From assembly GCF_900473965.1 (NCBI RefSeq), contig NZ_UCNJ01000002.1:124001-188000 (forward strand): a stretch of 64,000 bases of DNA, given 5' to 3'. Shown one piece after another: positions 37,463 to 46,423 of this stretch; position 1 is the first letter of the stretch; every line of letters begins with the position of its first letter. This DNA is from Synechococcus sp. UW179A (GTDB lineage: Bacteria; Cyanobacteriota; Cyanobacteriia; PCC-6307; Cyanobiaceae). Made by a program: the position numbers and the translations under genes. The notes below the pieces were generated by a model, which was given only the letters and a program-made list of their open reading frames with translations, did not search any database and was not told the origin of the DNA.

Positions 37463-39058
37463 TTAACTGATCGACTTCTCTCGATCTTTAATCAGCCGCT
37501 CCTTGCTTAAAGGACCGTTGAGGTGCCCCCAAGGTAGCTCTGATTCGGTATCCCAAACGTCGTGCACGACATGTTCCCAGCTTGCGGGTAAAGGCAGAGT
37601 GACGCCCCCGCTCTGGGCTTTTGGAAGATCGCCTGCTAGCGCCGCTCTGTAGGCCTTCTTCCAACCCCCGAGGCTTTCCTGTGATCCTCGGACTGCGGCG
37701 ATGACTGGTGCCAGGCGGCGGTCACTGCGGGAGAGCAAAGCCTGGATCACACTCCAGCCGTAACTCTCGGGCCGCAGATCAATCCCCTTTGGCTTCAGGC
37801 GTTTGGCCAGTCGTTTGAGGCGTTTGTCGGCTTCCGGTCTCACGCCCTGCCATTGGAACGGGGTTTGAGCCTTAGGGACGAAAGTGCTGACGCCCAGGGT
37901 GAAACGCAAGCCAGGGGTGCTCTTCTTGAGCTGAAGCAACAGATCCGCGGTTGATTCCACATCCTCCTCCTGTTCACTGGGCAGCCCCACCATCCCGTAG
38001 AGCTTGAGGGAGCGGAGACCCCCGTCTTTGGCATGGCGCGCAGCGGCGCTGATCTCCTCGTTGCTGAGTTTTTTGTTCACCACCTGGCGCATGCGTTCGC
38101 TGCCGCTTTCGATGGCGATTGTGAGTGATTTGCTGCCGCGCCGGGCCAGTCCGCTGGCAAGCTCCGTGGTCACGGTGGCTGCGCGCACTGAACTCACACT
38201 CACCCGCACATCATCAAAACGGTCATGGCCCAGCCAGCGGAGCAGGTCTGCGAACTGTGGATGCTGAGTCACGGATGCACCTAGCAGTCCCAGCCTGCGC
38301 GTTGCCACCAGACCTTTTTCAACCGCCGGGATCAGGCCATCGTCTAGAGACGGTGTGCGGAAGGGAAGCGTGAGATAACTGGCCAGGCAGAAGCGGCACA
38401 GTTCCGGGCAGCTGCGGACCACCTCCACCATGTGGATATCGGGCCAGGCGGATTCGGGGGTGATCACCGTTGAATGGCTGAGGCTGTTACCGCGCCAGGT
38501 CTGCTTGGTGATCGTTGCTGGCAGATCTGCTTCGATCGGGTCGATGCTTTGCAGACTGCCGTCATTGCTGTAGCGGGGGGCGTAAAGCGATGGCACATAA
38601 ATCCCAGGCACCTGAGCCAACCGCCGCAGGCGCACGGATCGTGCTTCAGAACGCACCTCTTGAAGCGCGTCGATGAAGCTGGGCAGCAGTTCTTCGCCGT
38701 CGCCCAGCAGGATCACATCGAAAAAGGGAGCCAGCGGCTCAGGGTTTGCTGTGAGCACAGGACCGCCACCGAACACGATTGGATCCTGATCGGTGCGTTG
38801 TTCGCTCCAGATGGGAATCCGTTGCTGCTCCAGCAGATCCAGCAGCACCGGACCATCCAGTTCCCAGCTGAGGGAGAGTCCGAACAGATCGCAGTGTCGA
38901 TGCGGTGGATCGCACTGATCGGTGAACAGGCGACGCACATCCAGATCGGACCGCATGGCCAGAGTCGCCCAAACGATTTGATAGCCGAGGCTGGTGATCC
39001 CCACCGTGTATGTGCTGGGAAAGGCCATCACCGCGCGCAGGGCTCCGGCTTCCGGCAC
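37463..39058 (-). CDS. B12-binding-type radical SAM protein
   Basis: The 531-residue protein carries a cobalamin-binding-like N-terminal region (DLFGLSLSWELDGPVLLDLL and FDVILLGDGEELLPSFIDAL) and a radical SAM core with the 4Fe-4S motif CPELCRFC near residue 217. GSERMRQVVNKKLSNEEI and LYGMVGLPSEQEEDV follow. It matches cyanobacterial proteins related to the tRNA/rRNA-modifying and B12 radical SAM families; the substrate is unknown. The annotated GTG start may be short: family-like sequence (NQETLLFDPA) continues upstream in frame, but the only start there is CTG. Confidence 0.87.
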   Translation of the reverse strand: MPEAGALRAVMAFPSTYTVGITSLGYQIVWATLAMRSDLDVRRLFTDQCDPPHRHCDLFGLSLSWELDGPVLLDLLEQQRIPIWSEQRTDQDPIVFGGGPVLTANPEPLAPFFDVILLGDGEELLPSFIDALQEVRSEARSVRLRRLAQVPGIYVPSLYAPRYSNDGSLQSIDPIEADLPATITKQTWRGNSLSHSTVITPESAWPDIHMVEVVRSCPELCRFCLASYLTLPFRTPSLDDGLIPAVEKGLVATRRLGLLGASVTQHPQFADLLRWLGHDRFDDVRVSVSSVRAATVTTELASGLARRGSKSLTIAIESGSERMRQVVNKKLSNEEISAAARHAKDGGLRSLKLYGMVGLPSEQEEDVESTADLLLQLKKSTPGLRFTLGVSTFVPKAQTPFQWQGVRPEADKRLKRLAKRLKPKGIDLRPESYGWSVIQALLSRSDRRLAPVIAAVRGSQESLGGWKKAYRAALAGDLPKAQSGGVTLPLPASWEHVVHDVWDTESELPWGHLNGPLSKERLIKDREKSIS

Positions 39059-39087
39059 AGCCGGATCAAACAGCAGCGTTTCCTGGT

Positions 39088-39198
39088 TCAGGAGGGCCTG
39101 GACTTCAGATGATCATCTTCATCCTGAAGGATCAATGATTCAGAGGCTCCGGCCAAGGCCATCAATGCTTTTGCCCGGCGACGTGAAGAATTGCTCAT
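39088..39198 (-). CDS. Possible 36-residue protein upstream of the radical SAM gene
   Basis: An ATG ORF encodes MSNSSRRRAKALMALAGASE followed by an acidic stretch (LILQDEDDHLKSRPS). The basic helix then acidic tail is protein-like, and the ORF sits between the CLC gene and the radical SAM gene on the same strand. The ORF is short and there is no strong ribosome site, so the call is tentative. Confidence 0.3.
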   Translation of the reverse strand: MSNSSRRRAKALMALAGASESLILQDEDDHLKSRPS

Positions 39199-39264
39199 CA
39201 CCTGCGGCAGCGGACCTTTCGCAGACACTTGTTGTTGGTCTGAGCCATGAAATGAAGATTGCTC

Positions 39265-40758
39265 CTATGGATCAGGTTTTTTGGTTTTGCCCTTAGGAGG
39301 AGTTGATGGTTTGGGAGCGTCAAACTTTCTGCGCCGAATCGATCCCTCCCAAGCGTGGTGAATGCCACCCCGTCGTTCCCTGCGAGCATCCAGGTGATCC
39401 TCTTCCAGCAGCTCCATGCCCAGCTGGCGCTCATAGATCGAGCGGTCATCAAACAGACGCGCCACGAGGAAGCTGGCCAGGCAGGCCACCAGGATCGGCT
39501 TGAGGATCAGCAGATCTTTGGTGAGTGCGAAGGCCAGGAACATGGCCGTGATCGGTGTGCGCGAACAGCTGGCCACGAAGGCACCCATGCCGGCGAACAC
39601 GTAGGTGCTTGGCACGTGTCCGGTGAGCGCTTCCACCCAGATGCCGCAGGCCAGACCGATGGCGCCGCCAAGGGTGAGCATCGGGTAGAACAGTCCGCCT
39701 GGAGCTCCCGACGCTGCAGCCAGGCCGGTGCTGAAAAAGAGCACGATGAAGGTGCCAAGGGCCATGGGGATATCGGCCTTGCCATCAGCGATCAGGTGCT
39801 GCAGCCCCTCCAAGTTGTGAAAAGGTTCGGGCAGAAAGGCATACACGCACCCCAGCACTCCACCACTGATCACCATGCGCATCACCAGGTGATCGCCGAA
39901 CCAGGCGTTGCCCTTGCGTTGCATGGCGAGCACATAGCGGCAGTAAAGCTCCGCCAGCACCCCTACCACGACGCCAAGCCCGATCAGATAGCCCAGATCG
40001 ATCGGCAGGAAGTTCACCAGTGGTGTGTATTCCCGTTCCAGCTGGAATCCCTGCGTGGCATCGAGGCCCCCTCCACTGGAATTGAGGCCGGCCAGACCCA
40101 ACACGTCAGCCCAGGCATCGGCCCAGAAGGTGGTAACAATCACCAGCAGCAACACCACCGGTCTGGCGGAGTGCAGCAATTCCTCCACGGCATACACGAA
40201 GCCTCCGATGGGGGCACTGAACACCGCTGCGATACCGGCTCCGCCGCCGGCAGCAACGATCAAGCGGCGAAAGGCCACAGGTGCTTTCAGCCAGCGCGCC
40301 ATCTGCCATGCCACAGAGCCGCCCATCTGAACCGCAGGTCCTTCCGGGCCGAGCGGGAAGCCGCTGCCGATGGCCACGATCCCAGCCACCAGCTTCACCA
40401 GGCCCACCTGGAGCCCCATCGGCACCGCTCTGTGTTTCAGGAATCCCATGATGTGGGTGATGCCTGAGCCACCAGCGGCTGGGGCCAGGTAGGCCACCAT
40501 CAGCCCTGAAATCAGTCCGCCCATGGCTCCGAGTCCTGGCAAAACAGCCCAGGCCGGCAGATCTGCCAGCAGTTCCAGTCGCCAGCCGCCCAACACTTTG
40601 ATCCCGGCTTTGAACAGCACACCGGTCAGGGCAGCGCCCAGGCCCGTGAGCATCAGGGCCAGCACCACAACCCACCAGCGTCGCTCCAGCAGGCGTCGGA
40701 TGCTGCGGCTGGAACCGAGCTGGTGGCGGCGTTGTTTTAGTTCACTCAGAGCGACCAT
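39265..40758 (-). CDS. CLC-family chloride channel/transporter
   Basis: The 497-residue membrane protein shows the CLC selectivity motifs: GGSGITH near residue 95, GFPLGPEGPAVQMGG near residue 133 and GAPGGLFYPMLTLGG near residue 353. The gating Glu is in GPEGP. In the region where exchangers have a second conserved proton Glu, I see EELLHSARP near residue 192. The last 70 residues are a basic, charged cytoplasmic tail and there is no CBS domain. It probably moves chloride across the inner membrane; channel versus exchanger is undecided. Confidence 0.93.
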   Translation of the reverse strand: MVALSELKQRRHQLGSSRSIRRLLERRWWVVVLALMLTGLGAALTGVLFKAGIKVLGGWRLELLADLPAWAVLPGLGAMGGLISGLMVAYLAPAAGGSGITHIMGFLKHRAVPMGLQVGLVKLVAGIVAIGSGFPLGPEGPAVQMGGSVAWQMARWLKAPVAFRRLIVAAGGGAGIAAVFSAPIGGFVYAVEELLHSARPVVLLLVIVTTFWADAWADVLGLAGLNSSGGGLDATQGFQLEREYTPLVNFLPIDLGYLIGLGVVVGVLAELYCRYVLAMQRKGNAWFGDHLVMRMVISGGVLGCVYAFLPEPFHNLEGLQHLIADGKADIPMALGTFIVLFFSTGLAAASGAPGGLFYPMLTLGGAIGLACGIWVEALTGHVPSTYVFAGMGAFVASCSRTPITAMFLAFALTKDLLILKPILVACLASFLVARLFDDRSIYERQLGMELLEEDHLDARRERRGGIHHAWEGSIRRRKFDAPKPSTPPKGKTKKPDP

Positions 40759-40776
40759 TGCATTGCCTGTCCGGGG

Positions 40777-43359
40777 TCAGGCCCCGGCAAGCATCTGGGC
40801 CTCCTCATCCGCACTGAGAACCCGACCCTGATCTTCGAAGCCGCTGATCTGGTCAAAATTCAGATAGCGGTAGAGCTCGTCGGAAAGAGGATCGATCTTT
40901 TCGGCGGCGATGCTGCGGTATTCGTCCGCTGTGGGGATCCGGCCCAGCTGGGCACAGACTGCGGCCAGCTCGGCGCTGCCCAGGTACACCTGGGCGCCTT
41001 TGCCGAGGCGGTTGTTGAAGTTTCGGGTGCTGGTGGAGAACACGGTGGTGTCGTCCTCGACTCTGGCCTGGTTGCCCATGCACAGCGAGCAGCCCGGCAT
41101 CTCCATGCGTGAGCCGGCCGCTTCGAAGGTGGCGTAGTACCCCTCGGCCTTGAGGGTCTCTTCATCCATGCGGGTGGGGGGGCAGACCCAGAGCCGGGCC
41201 TTGTTTTCACCGGCTCCTTCGAGCACCTTGGCTGCGGCCCGGTAATGGCCGATGTTGGTCATGCAGGAGCCGATGAACACCTCCTGCACCGCATCTCCAG
41301 CCACCTCACTGAGCAGCTTCACGTTGTCGGGATCGTTCGGGCAGGCCACCACGGGTTCGCTGAGTTCATCGAGGTTGATCTCCAGCACCTCGGCGTACTC
41401 GGCATCTGTGTCAGCGCTGAGCAGCTGGGGATTGGACAGCCATGCCTCCATCTCCTTGATGCGGCGGGCCAGGGTGCGCGCATCGCTGTAGCCGCGCGCA
41501 ATCATGTTCTTGAGCAGGGCCACGTTGCTGCGCAGGTATTCGCTCACCGTTGCCTCAGAGAGCTTGATCGTGCAGCCGGCACAGGAGCGCTCGGCGCTGG
41601 CATCGGTGAGTTCAAAGGCCTGCTCGAGCTTCAGATCAGGGAGGCCTTCAATCTCCATGATCCGGCCATTGAACAGATTCTTTTTGTTGGCTTTCTCGAC
41701 CGTCAGCAGACCGCGTTGAATGGCGACCCAGGGAATGGCGTTCACCACATCGCGCAAGGTCACACCGGGCTGCAGAGAGCCGCTGAATCGGACCAGCACC
41801 GACTCAGGCATGTCGAGCGGCATGGCGCCAATGGCCGCAGCGAAGGCCACCAGGCCTGATCCAGCCGGGAAGGAGATGCCCAATGGAAAGCGGGTGTGGC
41901 TGTCACCACCGGTGCCCACCGTGTCGGGCAGCAGCATGCGGTTCAGCCAGCTGTGGATGATGCCATCGCCGGGCCGCAGGGCAACGCCGCCGCGCTGAGC
42001 GAAGAAATCGGGCAGGTCCTTCTGGGTCTGAAGATCCACAGGCTTGGGATAGGCCGCGGTGTGGCAGAAGCTCTGCATCACCAGGTCGGAGGAGAAGCCC
42101 AGACAGGCCAGCTCCTTCATTTCGTCCCGGGTCATCGGCCCGGTCGTGTCCTGGGATCCAACCGTGGTCATCAGCGGCTCGCAACTGGTGCCGGGGCGCA
42201 CACCCGTGAGGCCGCAGGCCTTGCCCACCATTTTCTGCGCGAGGGTGAATCCCTTGCCGGTGTCCTCCGGGGCGCTGGGGCGGATGAACAGTTCTGAAGG
42301 AGGCAAACCAAGCTTGGCGCGCACCTTGTCGGTGAGGGCCCGGCCGATCATCAGAGGAATGCGGCCACCGGCGCGCACCTCATCACTGATCGTGGCTGGC
42401 TTGAGTTCGAAGCGGCTTACCAGCTCACCATCCCGTTCGATCGTGCCTTGGTAGGGGCGAATGGTGATCACATCACCGGTGTTCAGACCGGTCACATCAC
42501 ATTCGATCGGCAGTGCTCCCGAGTCTTCCGCAGTGTTGAAGAAGATTGGGGCGATCTTGCCGCCCAGAATCACTCCGCCGGCCCGTTTGTTCGGCACATG
42601 GGGAATGTCCTCACCCGTATGCCAGAGCACCGAGTTGATGGCGCTCTTGCGTGAGCTTCCTGTGCCGACAACATCTCCTACGTAAACAACAGGATGCTCA
42701 CCCTGCTTCAGCGTTGTGATCGTCTGAAGGCCTTCAGGGTCTCGGGTCTCCAGCATCGCCAGGGCATGCATGGGAATGTCCGGACGGGTCGTGGCATGGG
42801 TTGCCGGAGACAGATCGTCGGTGTTGGTTTCGCCTTCGATCTTGAAGACCGTCACGGTGATCGATTCAGCCAGCTCCGGTTTGGAGGTGAACCACTCCGC
42901 TGCTGCCCAGCTGTCCACCACCTGTTTGGCGAAGCGGTTGTCTGCCGCCAGCTCCATCAGTTCGTTGAAGGCGTCGTACACGAGCAAGGTGCGGCTGAGG
43001 CCCTCAGCCGCACATTCAGCCAGCTCCTCATTGCTGTGTTTGAGCAGCTCGATCAGAGCAGCCACGTTGTAGCCCCCCACCATCGTTCCCAGCAGTCGGA
43101 TCGCTTCGAGCGGCGACACCAAGGGGCTGGTCGCTTCACCCTGTGCCACCGCGCTCAACCAGGTCGCTTTCACGTAGGCCGCTTCATCCACCCCAGGTGG
43201 AATGCGTTCACTCAGCAGATGCAGCAGTTCCTGCTCTTCTCCGGCAGGCGGGTCCTGCAGCAGCTCCGTGAGCGCTTGGGTCTGGCTGGCATCGAGTGGC
43301 AGCGCTGGGATCCCCTGGGCCAGGCGTTCTGCGGCGTTCTCGCGGTAAGTGCTCAGCAT
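40777..43359 (-). CDS. acnB: Aconitate hydratase B
   Basis: AcnB interconverts citrate and isocitrate. The 860-residue length fits the AcnB type, with a HEAT-like N-terminal domain (residues 1-160) then the swivel domain. The 4Fe-4S Cys ligands are in [10 protein letters not shown] near residue 696 and [15 protein letters not shown] near residue 756. Other motifs are [11 protein letters not shown] near residue 232, [15 protein letters not shown] near residue 400 and [13 protein letters not shown] near residue 485. It is upstream of the CLC gene on the same strand with an 18-base gap. Confidence 0.97.
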   Translation of the reverse strand: MLSTYRENAAERLAQGIPALPLDASQTQALTELLQDPPAGEEQELLHLLSERIPPGVDEAAYVKATWLSAVAQGEATSPLVSPLEAIRLLGTMVGGYNVAALIELLKHSNEELAECAAEGLSRTLLVYDAFNELMELAADNRFAKQVVDSWAAAEWFTSKPELAESITVTVFKIEGETNTDDLSPATHATTRPDIPMHALAMLETRDPEGLQTITTLKQGEHPVVYVGDVVGTGSSRKSAINSVLWHTGEDIPHVPNKRAGGVILGGKIAPIFFNTAEDSGALPIECDVTGLNTGDVITIRPYQGTIERDGELVSRFELKPATISDEVRAGGRIPLMIGRALTDKVRAKLGLPPSELFIRPSAPEDTGKGFTLAQKMVGKACGLTGVRPGTSCEPLMTTVGSQDTTGPMTRDEMKELACLGFSSDLVMQSFCHTAAYPKPVDLQTQKDLPDFFAQRGGVALRPGDGIIHSWLNRMLLPDTVGTGGDSHTRFPLGISFPAGSGLVAFAAAIGAMPLDMPESVLVRFSGSLQPGVTLRDVVNAIPWVAIQRGLLTVEKANKKNLFNGRIMEIEGLPDLKLEQAFELTDASAERSCAGCTIKLSEATVSEYLRSNVALLKNMIARGYSDARTLARRIKEMEAWLSNPQLLSADTDAEYAEVLEINLDELSEPVVACPNDPDNVKLLSEVAGDAVQEVFIGSCMTNIGHYRAAAKVLEGAGENKARLWVCPPTRMDEETLKAEGYYATFEAAGSRMEMPGCSLCMGNQARVEDDTTVFSTSTRNFNNRLGKGAQVYLGSAELAAVCAQLGRIPTADEYRSIAAEKIDPLSDELYRYLNFDQISGFEDQGRVLSADEEAQMLAGA

Positions 43360-43473
43360 CGGAATCGGCGCAGGAACAGCAAATGCACTTCATTCTCCTG
43401 CGTCACCGTTCCGTGCTCACGCCATGCGCCCTGAACAAGCTTGCGTAACCTGAAGCCATTGATCACTCGTGGC

Positions 43474-44553
43474 ATGACCACCACTCACGATCTGCATGTG
43501 GTGGAGACCCGACCACTGGTCCCTCCCGCCTTGTTGCAGGGTGATTTACCCACGGATGCCAGGGCCACAGAAACCGTTGCCAGTGCCAGACATCGCATTC
43601 AGTCCATTCTCCGGGGACAGGACCATCGCTTACTAGTGGTTGTTGGGCCCTGTTCGGTGCACGACGTGGATGCGGCCCTGGATTACGCCCGCCAGCTCGC
43701 GCCCCTGAGGGCCCGTCATGCGGGGGAGCTTGAGATCGTGATGCGGGTGTACTTCGAGAAGCCTCGAACGACCGTGGGTTGGAAAGGATTGATCAACGAC
43801 CCCCATCTCGACGGTTCTTACGACATCAACACGGGTTTGCGTCTGGCGCGTTCACTGCTGCTGGATCTGGCTAGGGATGGCATGCCCACCGCGACTGAAC
43901 TGCTGGATCCAGTGGTGCCGCAATACATTGCCGACCTGATCAGCTGGGCTGCCATCGGTGCTCGCACCACAGAGAGTCAGACCCACAGAGAGATGGCCTC
44001 AGGTCTTTCCATGCCCGTGGGCTACAAGAACGGCACCGACGGCAGTGCCACCATCGCTATCAATGCGATGCAGTCAGCCTCGAGTCCCCATCATTTTCTG
44101 GGGATCAATTGTCAGGGGCATGCGTCCATTGTGAGCACCACCGGTAATCCGGATGGCCATCTGGTGTTGAGAGGAGGCAACAGCGGCAGCAACTATCACC
44201 TGGAGGCGATTCAGGAGGCATCCGCGGAACTGGCTGGAGCTGGCCTGCCGGATCGTTTGATGGTCGACTGCAGTCATGCCAATTCCAATAAGGACTATCG
44301 CCGCCAGGGCGAGGTTCTCAGGGCTGTGGCTACTCAAGTGCAGAAGGGATCAACCCATGTGATGGGTGTGATGCTGGAAAGCCACCTGGTGGAAGGCAAT
44401 CAGAAGATCAGTGCTGATCGCTCCTCACTCACCTACGGGCAGAGTGTCACCGATGCCTGCATCAGTATTGAATCAACGGCTGAGTTGCTGGCTGAGCTGG
44501 CTGAATCGGTGAAGAAAGCTGGCACTCCCGTATCCGGAATATCGGTGTCTTGA
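43474..44553 (+). CDS. 3-deoxy-7-phosphoheptulonate synthase (DAHP synthase)
   Basis: This enzyme condenses PEP and erythrose 4-phosphate, the first step of the shikimate pathway. I choose the ATG of MTTTHDLHVVETRPL (359 residues) over a TTG at 43441. Type I (AroF/G/H) motifs are LLVVVGPCSVHD near residue 55, YFEKPRTTVGWKGLINDPHLDG, PVGYKNGTDGS near residue 177 and MVDCSHANSNKDY near residue 257. It pairs functionally with aroE in this window. Which feedback amino acid controls it cannot be read from sequence. Confidence 0.95.
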   Translation: MTTTHDLHVVETRPLVPPALLQGDLPTDARATETVASARHRIQSILRGQDHRLLVVVGPCSVHDVDAALDYARQLAPLRARHAGELEIVMRVYFEKPRTTVGWKGLINDPHLDGSYDINTGLRLARSLLLDLARDGMPTATELLDPVVPQYIADLISWAAIGARTTESQTHREMASGLSMPVGYKNGTDGSATIAINAMQSASSPHHFLGINCQGHASIVSTTGNPDGHLVLRGGNSGSNYHLEAIQEASAELAGAGLPDRLMVDCSHANSNKDYRRQGEVLRAVATQVQKGSTHVMGVMLESHLVEGNQKISADRSSLTYGQSVTDACISIESTAELLAELAESVKKAGTPVSGISVS

Positions 44554-44576
44554 GCTCTGAGTAAGGTGGTGGCCGT

Positions 44577-45221
44577 TTAAACGGTCATCCAAGTCCAGCT
44601 CAGTCCTACCGCCATCGGCACACTGAGGTTGTCGATTCCCCAACGGCTCAATTGCTCCAGGCCGACGGCCAGAGCACAGACAGCGATCAGACGCAGTGGA
44701 TGCAAAGGACTCTGGCTGATCAGTACCAGCAGAAGCAACACCAATGCTGTGACCAAGCCCATCGTGAGGGTGCCAGCGACGGATTTGCTCTGTTGCCACA
44801 CGGTCCAGCTGGGAGATGTCATGCCTCGGCCAATAAGCCCTGCCAGCCCATCGGCAAAGGCCATCACCAGCACTCCAGCGCAAACGGCAATCGCTTGGTC
44901 GGGCCAGAACAGGAGCAGTAACAGACTGATCGCCAGTCCGTACGCCACGGTTCCGTAGCTGTTGCGGTCAATATCCTCAACTGCGGGTAGGAGTTGCAAG
45001 CGGCGATTGAGCGCTGTGATCACGGTGACGGTGAGTGACACTGGCACAGCAATCGATGCTGGGATTGCGAGCCACCACGCCATAACAACGATTGGGCCGG
45101 TACCGATGTGGACGATCTTGCGACTGAGTTCCTGTCGATCCGGCCAACGCTTTCGACAGATCACAGCTGCTGAGAGCACCAGCAGCATCCAGATGCCGAT
45201 GATCAGCAGGGACGAGAGCAA
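44577..45221 (-). CDS. Phytol/dolichol kinase-like membrane protein
   Basis: The 214-residue protein has six or seven hydrophobic helices. ELSRKIVHIGTGPIVVMAWW near residue 31 and VLVMAFADGLAGLIGRGM near residue 117 match the phytol kinase (VTE5)/dolichol kinase family, which salvages phytol for tocopherol and chlorophyll. It starts 4 bases past the sigma factor stop, so the two are probably cotranscribed. The exact prenol substrate is inferred. Confidence 0.8.
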   Translation of the reverse strand: MLSSLLIIGIWMLLVLSAAVICRKRWPDRQELSRKIVHIGTGPIVVMAWWLAIPASIAVPVSLTVTVITALNRRLQLLPAVEDIDRNSYGTVAYGLAISLLLLLFWPDQAIAVCAGVLVMAFADGLAGLIGRGMTSPSWTVWQQSKSVAGTLTMGLVTALVLLLLVLISQSPLHPLRLIAVCALAVGLEQLSRWGIDNLSVPMAVGLSWTWMTV

Positions 45222-45225
45222 AAAC

Positions 45226-46248
45226 TCAGGCCGCCTGTTGATGGTTGGTCATGACACGCAACTTCAAAATGGCCTTGGCTTCCAGCTGTCGCACCCGTTC
45301 CCGCGACACATTGATTTGACGTCCGATTTCGGCAAGTGTCAGTGGCTCGGCTCCGTCAAGTCCGAAGCGCAATTTGAGGATTTTTTGCTCACGCTCATTC
45401 AGCTGAGAGAGCCATCCGCCCAGGTGCTCCTTCTGAATGCTGCGATCCATTCCCTCCATTGGCTCAGCACCATTGGGATCCGGAATCAGTTCGCCGAGCG
45501 TGCTGCGATCTTCTTCACCACGGGCATGGGCATCAAGGGATGCGCACGGGGCGCTCTGGGCGATGAGGTCTTCGAGATCGCGTGGTTCGATTCCCATCGC
45601 ATTAGCCAGTTCCAGTCGATTCGGCTGACGACCAAAGCGGTGTGAGAGCTCACGCGTGATGCGGCGCATCTTGGAGAGCTTCTCGCTGATGTGAATTGGT
45701 AGGCGAATGGTGCGTGCGCTGTTGTCAATTGCGCGAGTCATGCCCTGGCGAATCCACCAGTAGGCATAGGTCGAAAACTTGTAGCCCATGGCTGGGTCGA
45801 ATTTGTCAACGGCCCGCTCCAGGCCGATGGCTCCTTCCTGAACCAGATCGAGCAGCTCTAGGCCCTGGTTCTGATACTTCTTGGCAACGCTCACGACCAG
45901 GCGGAGATTGGCGGCCATCATCCGATCCCGAGCACGCTTGCCCATGCGGATGCGGTGACGTTGCCTGGGAGTTCGATCCGCTTCGGCAATCTCGAGCAGC
46001 TCCTTCATGGCCTGCACATGATGTGCAAGCTCGATTTCCTCGGCCGCAGTGAGCAATGGAACTCGTCCAATGCTGCTCAAGTAATAGCCAATCGAGTCGG
46101 TCGCTAAGCGCCCGCCCTGACGTGTTGAACGATTGGAAGTTGAGCGAGAACGTGCACTGCTGTCACGACGACCAGTGGTCGGCAACACAGGCTCTGAAGA
46201 AGCAACTTTTTGAGTTACTGCCTCAGATTCCAGAGGGATCCCCATCAC
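45226..46248 (-). CDS. RNA polymerase sigma factor, group 2 (RpoD-like)
   Basis: The 340-residue product (GTG at 46248, or 339 from the ATG at 46245) has regions 1.2 to 4.2 and lacks the long N-terminal domain of the primary factor. Region 1.2 is DSIGYYLSSIGRVPLL, region 2 has LRLVVSVAKKYQNQGLELLD and AYWWIRQGMTRAIDN, and region 4.2 ends with the helix-turn-helix LTLAEIGRQINVSRERVRQLE. AGGAGG at 46254-46259 serves either start. The N-terminal 45 residues are Ser- and Arg-rich. Group 2 factors in cyanobacteria respond to light, carbon and nitrogen shifts; which one this is cannot be told. Confidence 0.94.
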   Translation of the reverse strand: MMGIPLESEAVTQKVASSEPVLPTTGRRDSSARSRSTSNRSTRQGGRLATDSIGYYLSSIGRVPLLTAAEEIELAHHVQAMKELLEIAEADRTPRQRHRIRMGKRARDRMMAANLRLVVSVAKKYQNQGLELLDLVQEGAIGLERAVDKFDPAMGYKFSTYAYWWIRQGMTRAIDNSARTIRLPIHISEKLSKMRRITRELSHRFGRQPNRLELANAMGIEPRDLEDLIAQSAPCASLDAHARGEEDRSTLGELIPDPNGAEPMEGMDRSIQKEHLGGWLSQLNEREQKILKLRFGLDGAEPLTLAEIGRQINVSRERVRQLEAKAILKLRVMTNHQQAA

Positions 46249-46423
46249 CCTGGCCTCCTGAAAATTAGATTTGCGAAAAATTTAGCACCCACAGCAAAGA
46301 GTGAGCTGATTAAATCGAAAGTTTTTACGAATCAATGATGCAGTGTTAAGTCTCGTGGATTGAATATGAAATAAAGACAAAAGGCACGATTTCGCTGTAT
46401 CGATCAACACGGGTCTCGATGGA

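Noticed and set aside
39355-40467. 370-codon frame antisense to the CLC gene
   Set aside because: Rich in His, Gln and Gly with no hydrophobic order; a mirror of the CLC codons.
44573-44584. 12-base palindrome CCGTTTAAACGG at the DAHP synthase 3' end
   Set aside because: Too short and without a T run to call a terminator; it overlaps the convergent stop codon by chance.
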